DNA of 16,391 nt from Croceibacterium_A sp965977975 (GTDB lineage Bacteria; Pseudomonadota; Alphaproteobacteria; Sphingomonadales; Sphingomonadaceae). The stretch spans positions 1 to 16,391 of the forward strand of contig CBHCZH010000074.1 in assembly GCA_965977975.1 (NCBI GenBank). Reading direction: 5' to 3'. The translations under genes and the position numbers were made by a program. The notes below the pieces were generated by a model that was not told the origin of the DNA, searched no databases, and saw nothing but the letters and a program-made list of their open reading frames with translations. Position 1 is the stretch's first letter, and each line of letters begins with the position of its first letter. Positions 13,255-16,391 of the stretch are shown here, piece by piece.

Positions 13255-14115
13255 CTACTCGAACACCCGTTTCAGGAACGCATCGACAACCGCGGTTGCC
13301 GGATAGTCCGGATCACCCAATCGCCGGTTGATCTCCATGTGGCCCCTAAGGCCCTTGCCGGCGAAGCCGCGCACCTCGGCCTCCGTGCCGGCTTGGCGCA
13401 GCGCCCGCGCAAGCGCAGCGCTCTGGCGGGCGCCGTCGTCGCGCTCGACATGGAGGATCAGGAATTCGGCGGCATTGGGTGCGACCGCCTGCGCCGTCGG
13501 CGATAACCGCGCCTGGCGGGCCGGTCCGCCGCCAAAGGCCTGACGATAGGTTCGCTGCATGACCCGGGGTCCGTCCTCCAGCTGCGCTGCGACGTCGTAG
13601 GCCGCACCGTCCAGCGGGATGATCCCGGCGATGTCGGCGAAGGTCAGTCCGGCGTCATGCAAGTAGGTGGGATCGGTCCCGACCAGCGCGACGAGGTGCG
13701 CGCCGGCGCTGTGGCCGACGAGCGAGATAAACCGCTGCGCAAAGCGGTGTTTGAGCAGGGCCAATGCTGCGGCAATGTCCTCAGCCTGCTGCTCGACCGT
13801 CGCTTCGGGCACAAGCCGGTAGTTGAGCGAGGCGACCGCGTAGCCCTGGACCTGCCAGTGCCGCAGCTTGTCCGAGCCCTGCATCATCCGCTTATCACCT
13901 TTCGACCAGCCGCCGCCATGGACGAACACGACGAGCGGGGAATCAGCCGTTTCGCCGGGCCAGTAGTCGAGCGTTTGCAGCGGATCGGCGCCGTAGGACA
14001 TCGTCTGCCCGCGCTCGGTACGCTCCGCGACCGTGCCGCGCGCAGCTTGCGACTGGACGCCGGCGGACAGCACCAATCCGGCACAAGCGAGCAACAGAAA
14101 AAGGATGCGAAACAT
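13255..14115 (-). CDS. Exported alpha/beta hydrolase, HGGGW (BD-FAE/HSL-like) esterase
   Basis: Predicted secreted serine esterase of 286 residues. A signal peptide is clear (MFRILFLLLACAGLVLSAGVQSQA, likely cut near residue 24). The mature enzyme has the oxyanion-hole motif HGGGW (66-70), LNYRLVPEA (97-105), nucleophile elbow GHSAGAH (Ser136), an acid candidate at Asp226/Asp227 (HVERDDG) and the catalytic His259 (RGHMEI). This layout fits BD-FAE/hormone-sensitive-lipase-type esterases acting on small acyl or aryl esters; the substrate is not inferable. Cysteine at residue 11 is not in a proper lipobox. The ATG at 14115-14113 has GGAGG at 14125-14121 with five-base spacing, so the start is firm. 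It is divergent from purA and follows the orphan gene's promoter region by 96 bases, same strand. Confidence 0.9.
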   Translation of the reverse strand: MFRILFLLLACAGLVLSAGVQSQAARGTVAERTERGQTMSYGADPLQTLDYWPGETADSPLVVFVHGGGWSKGDKRMMQGSDKLRHWQVQGYAVASLNYRLVPEATVEQQAEDIAAALALLKHRFAQRFISLVGHSAGAHLVALVGTDPTYLHDAGLTFADIAGIIPLDGAAYDVAAQLEDGPRVMQRTYRQAFGGGPARQARLSPTAQAVAPNAAEFLILHVERDDGARQSAALARALRQAGTEAEVRGFAGKGLRGHMEINRRLGDPDYPATAVVDAFLKRVFE

Positions 14116-14179
14116 GAATGCCTCCGTTCGCTCCCTCGATGCCCAAACTAAGGCGGCCGCTGGCTTAATCCAGTCGCCG

Positions 14180-14196
14180 ATTGTCGCGAATTGTCG
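14180..14196. promoter_or_regulatory. Direct repeat ATTGTCG with a 10-base period, upstream of purA
   Basis: ATTGTCG is at 14180-14186 and 14190-14196, exactly one helical turn apart, in the divergent region between the esterase gene and purA. Such spacing suits cooperative binding of a regulator on one DNA face, but the repeat is short and no regulator can be named. Confidence 0.25.
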
Positions 14197-14268
14197 ACCC
14201 GCACGGCTTGCTCTCCGGGACGGCAGCGCTTACGGCGCGCGCGGTTTCCCCCGCAGAAAGCTCGAGCC

Positions 14269-15558
14269 TTGGCCAACGTCACCGTTATCGGCGCCCAGTG
14301 GGGCGATGAAGGCAAGGGCAAGATCGTCGACTGGCTGGCAAGCCGCGCCGACGTGGTGGTGCGCTTCCAGGGCGGGCACAACGCCGGGCACACGCTGGTC
14401 GTCGGCAACACTACCTACAAGTTAAGCCTGCTGCCCTCGGGCATCGTCACCGGTACCCTTTCGATCATCGGCAACGGCGTGGTGCTCGATCCCTGGGCCC
14501 TGAAGGCGGAAATCGAGCGGCTCGAGGGGCAGGGCGTTGCGATCACTCCCGACAACCTCGCGATCGCCGACAATTGCGCGCTGATCCTGCCGGTGCACAG
14601 CGAGCTCGACGTGATGCGCGAGGCCGCCGCGGGCAAAGGCAAGATCGGTACCACGGGACGCGGAATCGGACCGGCCTACGAGGACAAGGTCGGCCGCCGC
14701 GCGATCCGCGTCTGCGACCTGGCTCACCTGCACGAACTGGAACCGCTGCTCGACCGTCTCTGCGCCCACCACGACGCCTTGCGGGCCGGATTCGGCGAGC
14801 CGCCGATCGACCGTGCCGCGCTGCTCGAAAAGCTGCAGGGCATCGCGCCGTTCGTGCAGCAGTACGCCCGGCCGGTATGGATGCGCCTTCGCGAGGAGCG
14901 CAAGAAGGGCAGCCGCATCCTGTTCGAAGGCGCGCAGGGCGTGCTGCTCGACGTCGATCACGGCACTTATCCGTTCGTCACCAGCTCGAACACCGTCAGC
15001 GGCACGGTTGCTTCGGGCAGTGGGCTGGGCCCCAACGCCGCCGGGTTCGTGCTCGGCATCGTCAAGGCCTATACCACCAGAGTGGGTTCCGGACCGTTTC
15101 CCACGGAGCTGAGCGATGCGGTCGGCCAGCGGCTCGGCGAACGCGGGCACGAGTTCGGCACCGTCACCGGGCGCCAGAGGCGCTGCGGCTGGTTCGACGC
15201 GGTGCTGGTGCGCCAGTCGTGCGCGATCAGCGGCGTCACCGGCGTGGCGCTGACCAAGCTCGACGTGCTCGACGGGTTCGAGACACTGAAGATCTGCACC
15301 GGCTATTCGTTGCGAGGTAGACAGATCGACTACTTGCCCGCCAATGCCGCCGAGCAGGCCGAGTGCGAACCCGTCTACGAGGAGATGCCGGGCTGGAGCG
15401 AATCCACGGCTGGCGCGCGTCGCTGGGCCGACCTGCCGGCGCAGGCGATCAAGTACATCCGCCGCATCGAGGAGCTGATCGAGTGCCCGGTCGCCTCGGT
15501 TTCGACCAGCCCCGAACGTGACGATACGATTCTGGTGCGTGACCCGTTCGCCGACTGA
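14269..15558 (+). CDS. purA: Adenylosuccinate synthetase
   Basis: PurA joins IMP and aspartate using GTP to make adenylosuccinate, the first committed step to AMP. With a TTG start at 14269 the protein is 429 residues and begins MANVTVIGAQWGDEGKGK, precisely the family's N-terminus and normal length. The GTP-binding loop GDEGKGK is at 12-18 with catalytic Asp13, and catalytic His41 is in GGHNAGHT. TGRGIGPAYEDK and the block TSSNTVSGTVASGSGLGPNA follow, and the C-terminal guanine/aspartate regions are intact. No ATG or GTG gives a sensible start: the frame remains open to 14191 but adds an Arg-rich, unrelated segment. No strong ribosome binding site is seen (GAAAG at 14256-14260 is the best). 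Divergent from the esterase gene; a methyltransferase gene follows after 42 bases. Confidence 0.97.
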   Translation: MANVTVIGAQWGDEGKGKIVDWLASRADVVVRFQGGHNAGHTLVVGNTTYKLSLLPSGIVTGTLSIIGNGVVLDPWALKAEIERLEGQGVAITPDNLAIADNCALILPVHSELDVMREAAAGKGKIGTTGRGIGPAYEDKVGRRAIRVCDLAHLHELEPLLDRLCAHHDALRAGFGEPPIDRAALLEKLQGIAPFVQQYARPVWMRLREERKKGSRILFEGAQGVLLDVDHGTYPFVTSSNTVSGTVASGSGLGPNAAGFVLGIVKAYTTRVGSGPFPTELSDAVGQRLGERGHEFGTVTGRQRRCGWFDAVLVRQSCAISGVTGVALTKLDVLDGFETLKICTGYSLRGRQIDYLPANAAEQAECEPVYEEMPGWSESTAGARRWADLPAQAIKYIRRIEELIECPVASVSTSPERDDTILVRDPFAD

Positions 15559-15600
15559 CGCTATGGGAACCCGTCCCGTCCCCCGGAGATTGCAGCACCC

Positions 15601-16332
15601 ATGACTTCCCGCGAAAAGACGGCGCTGCTGACGATCGACGATAGCAGCCTGGACCGTCCTTTTTCCGAGAAGCTGTTCACCATCGCCTGGGGTGCGATCC
15701 AGTGGCCGTGGCTGGCGCGCAGCCTGTGGGGCGGCAAGCTCGCGGACAAGCTCGCGCTGCTCGACCGGCTGGGCCTGCCGCACGACGCGCTGCCGCATCT
15801 CGGCAGCTGGAAGGCGGATACGTATTTCCTGTGGCGCATGGTTCACGCTATCGAGCGGCTGCGCCCCAGCGAAGTGGTCGAGCTCGGCTGCGGGGCCTCG
15901 ACCCTCGTTCTCGCCAAAGCTCTCGAGTTGAACGGCGGCGGCCGGCTGACCAGCCTCGACCAGCACGCCGATTTCGTCGCCGCGACCGGGCGCTGGCTCG
16001 GCGAGCACGATCTGCAGGCGGCGATGCGCCATGCACCGCTGGTCGAGGATCCGAGCACGTGGTCGCATAACTGGTACGAGCTGCCTTCGTTGCCACAAAA
16101 GATCGACCTGCTGGTCATCGACGGGCCGCCATGGACCGTGAATCCGTTCGTGCGCGGCCGCGCCGAGGTGCTGTTCGATCGCATCGTGCCGGGCGGCATG
16201 GTCCTGCTCGATGACGCCGCGCGTCCTGGCGAACGTGTGGTCGCCCAGCGCTGGAAGCGCGATTGGCCGGACTTCCGCTTCAGCCTGTTGCCGGGGGCGA
16301 AGGGCACGCTGGTCGGCGAGCGGATGCGCTAG
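15601..16332 (+). CDS. Class I SAM-dependent methyltransferase, substrate unknown
   Basis: Protein of 243 residues with a Rossmann-type methyltransferase core. Motif I is VVELGCGASTLVLAKAL (92-108), the ribose-binding acidic residue is probably Asp120 (LTSLDQ), and the strand-4 motif is DLLVIDGPPW (169-178). The following PGGMVLLDDA (197-206) fits strand 5 of this family. About 90 N-terminal residues precede the core, with Trp-rich segments (AWGAIQWPWLARSLWGG) that may bind the substrate or a membrane surface; they do not look like a clean transmembrane helix. No residues point to a particular acceptor; homologues of this form are often annotated only as class I methyltransferases. The ATG at 15601 has GGAGA at 15585-15589. 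It lies 42 bases after purA, so co-transcription is possible, with no evident metabolic link. Confidence 0.82.
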   Translation: MTSREKTALLTIDDSSLDRPFSEKLFTIAWGAIQWPWLARSLWGGKLADKLALLDRLGLPHDALPHLGSWKADTYFLWRMVHAIERLRPSEVVELGCGASTLVLAKALELNGGGRLTSLDQHADFVAATGRWLGEHDLQAAMRHAPLVEDPSTWSHNWYELPSLPQKIDLLVIDGPPWTVNPFVRGRAEVLFDRIVPGGMVLLDDAARPGERVVAQRWKRDWPDFRFSLLPGAKGTLVGERMR

Positions 16333-16355
16333 GGCATATCGACATTCAGCCGTGC

Positions 16356-16378
16356 CCTTCCCCCTTGATGGGGGAAGG
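16356..16378. repeat. REP-like hairpin after the methyltransferase gene
   Basis: CCTTCCCCC (16356-16364), loop TTGAT, GGGGGAAGG (16370-16378): a perfect 9-bp palindrome beginning 24 bases after the stop codon. It resembles a third dispersed GC-rich repeat type. The window ends 13 bases later, so a partner unit cannot be seen. It may also act as a 3'-end stem, though no T-run follows. Confidence 0.6.
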
Positions 16379-16391
16379 ATAGCGAAGCTTG

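Noticed and set aside
14422..16098. 558-codon minus-strand frame across purA and the methyltransferase gene
   Set aside because: Spans two well-supported plus-strand genes and their gap; no domain and no ribosome binding site evident.

Overview
The window looks like chromosome from a GC-rich alphaproteobacterium, most likely a sphingomonad or erythrobacterium (Sphingomonadales). This rests on high GC and strong G/C third-position bias, the alphaproteobacterial form of serC, the order serC-serA-hisZ-(two inserted genes)-purA, a near-consensus alphaproteobacterial LexA box at uvrB, two sites matching the EcfG general-stress promoter consensus, and three kinds of short GC-rich palindromic (REP-like) repeat. 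I see no tRNA, rRNA, CRISPR array, insertion sequence or prophage gene. Genus-level assignment is inference.

Positions 1-2360 hold the 5' part of uvrB (minus strand, cut by the window edge), a divergent DUF3617-type lipoprotein with an EF-hand-like loop, a cytoplasmic alpha/beta hydrolase, and a convergent small secreted protein of unknown function.

Positions 2419-6632 are the most interesting part. It is a four-gene operon: a circularly permuted ATP-grasp ligase, an Alpha-E protein, a transglutaminase-like cysteine protease, and the proteasome-like peptidase Anbu. Together they suggest a peptide or protein ligation/cleavage system with its own N-terminal-threonine protease, whose substrate is not established. 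A GGAAC-N17-CGTT site precedes the operon and a second, with identical spacing, lies directly before anbu. A REP-like inverted pair separates the first two genes and supplies the ribosome binding site of the second.

Positions 6733-8191 hold a LuxR-type response regulator with an incomplete receiver active site and a strong inverted repeat in its leader. Its end overlaps a convergent extensin-family lipoprotein with M15/LAS-type metal-site motifs.

Positions 8361-16332 are mostly biosynthetic: serC and serA (phosphorylated serine pathway), hisZ (histidine pathway regulatory subunit) and purA (AMP synthesis, apparently TTG-started), followed by a class I methyltransferase of unknown substrate. 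Between hisZ and purA lie two minus-strand genes: a lower-GC orphan with a 10-bp direct repeat before its start, and an exported HGGGW-type esterase. REP-like repeats sit on both sides of serA and at the right edge.
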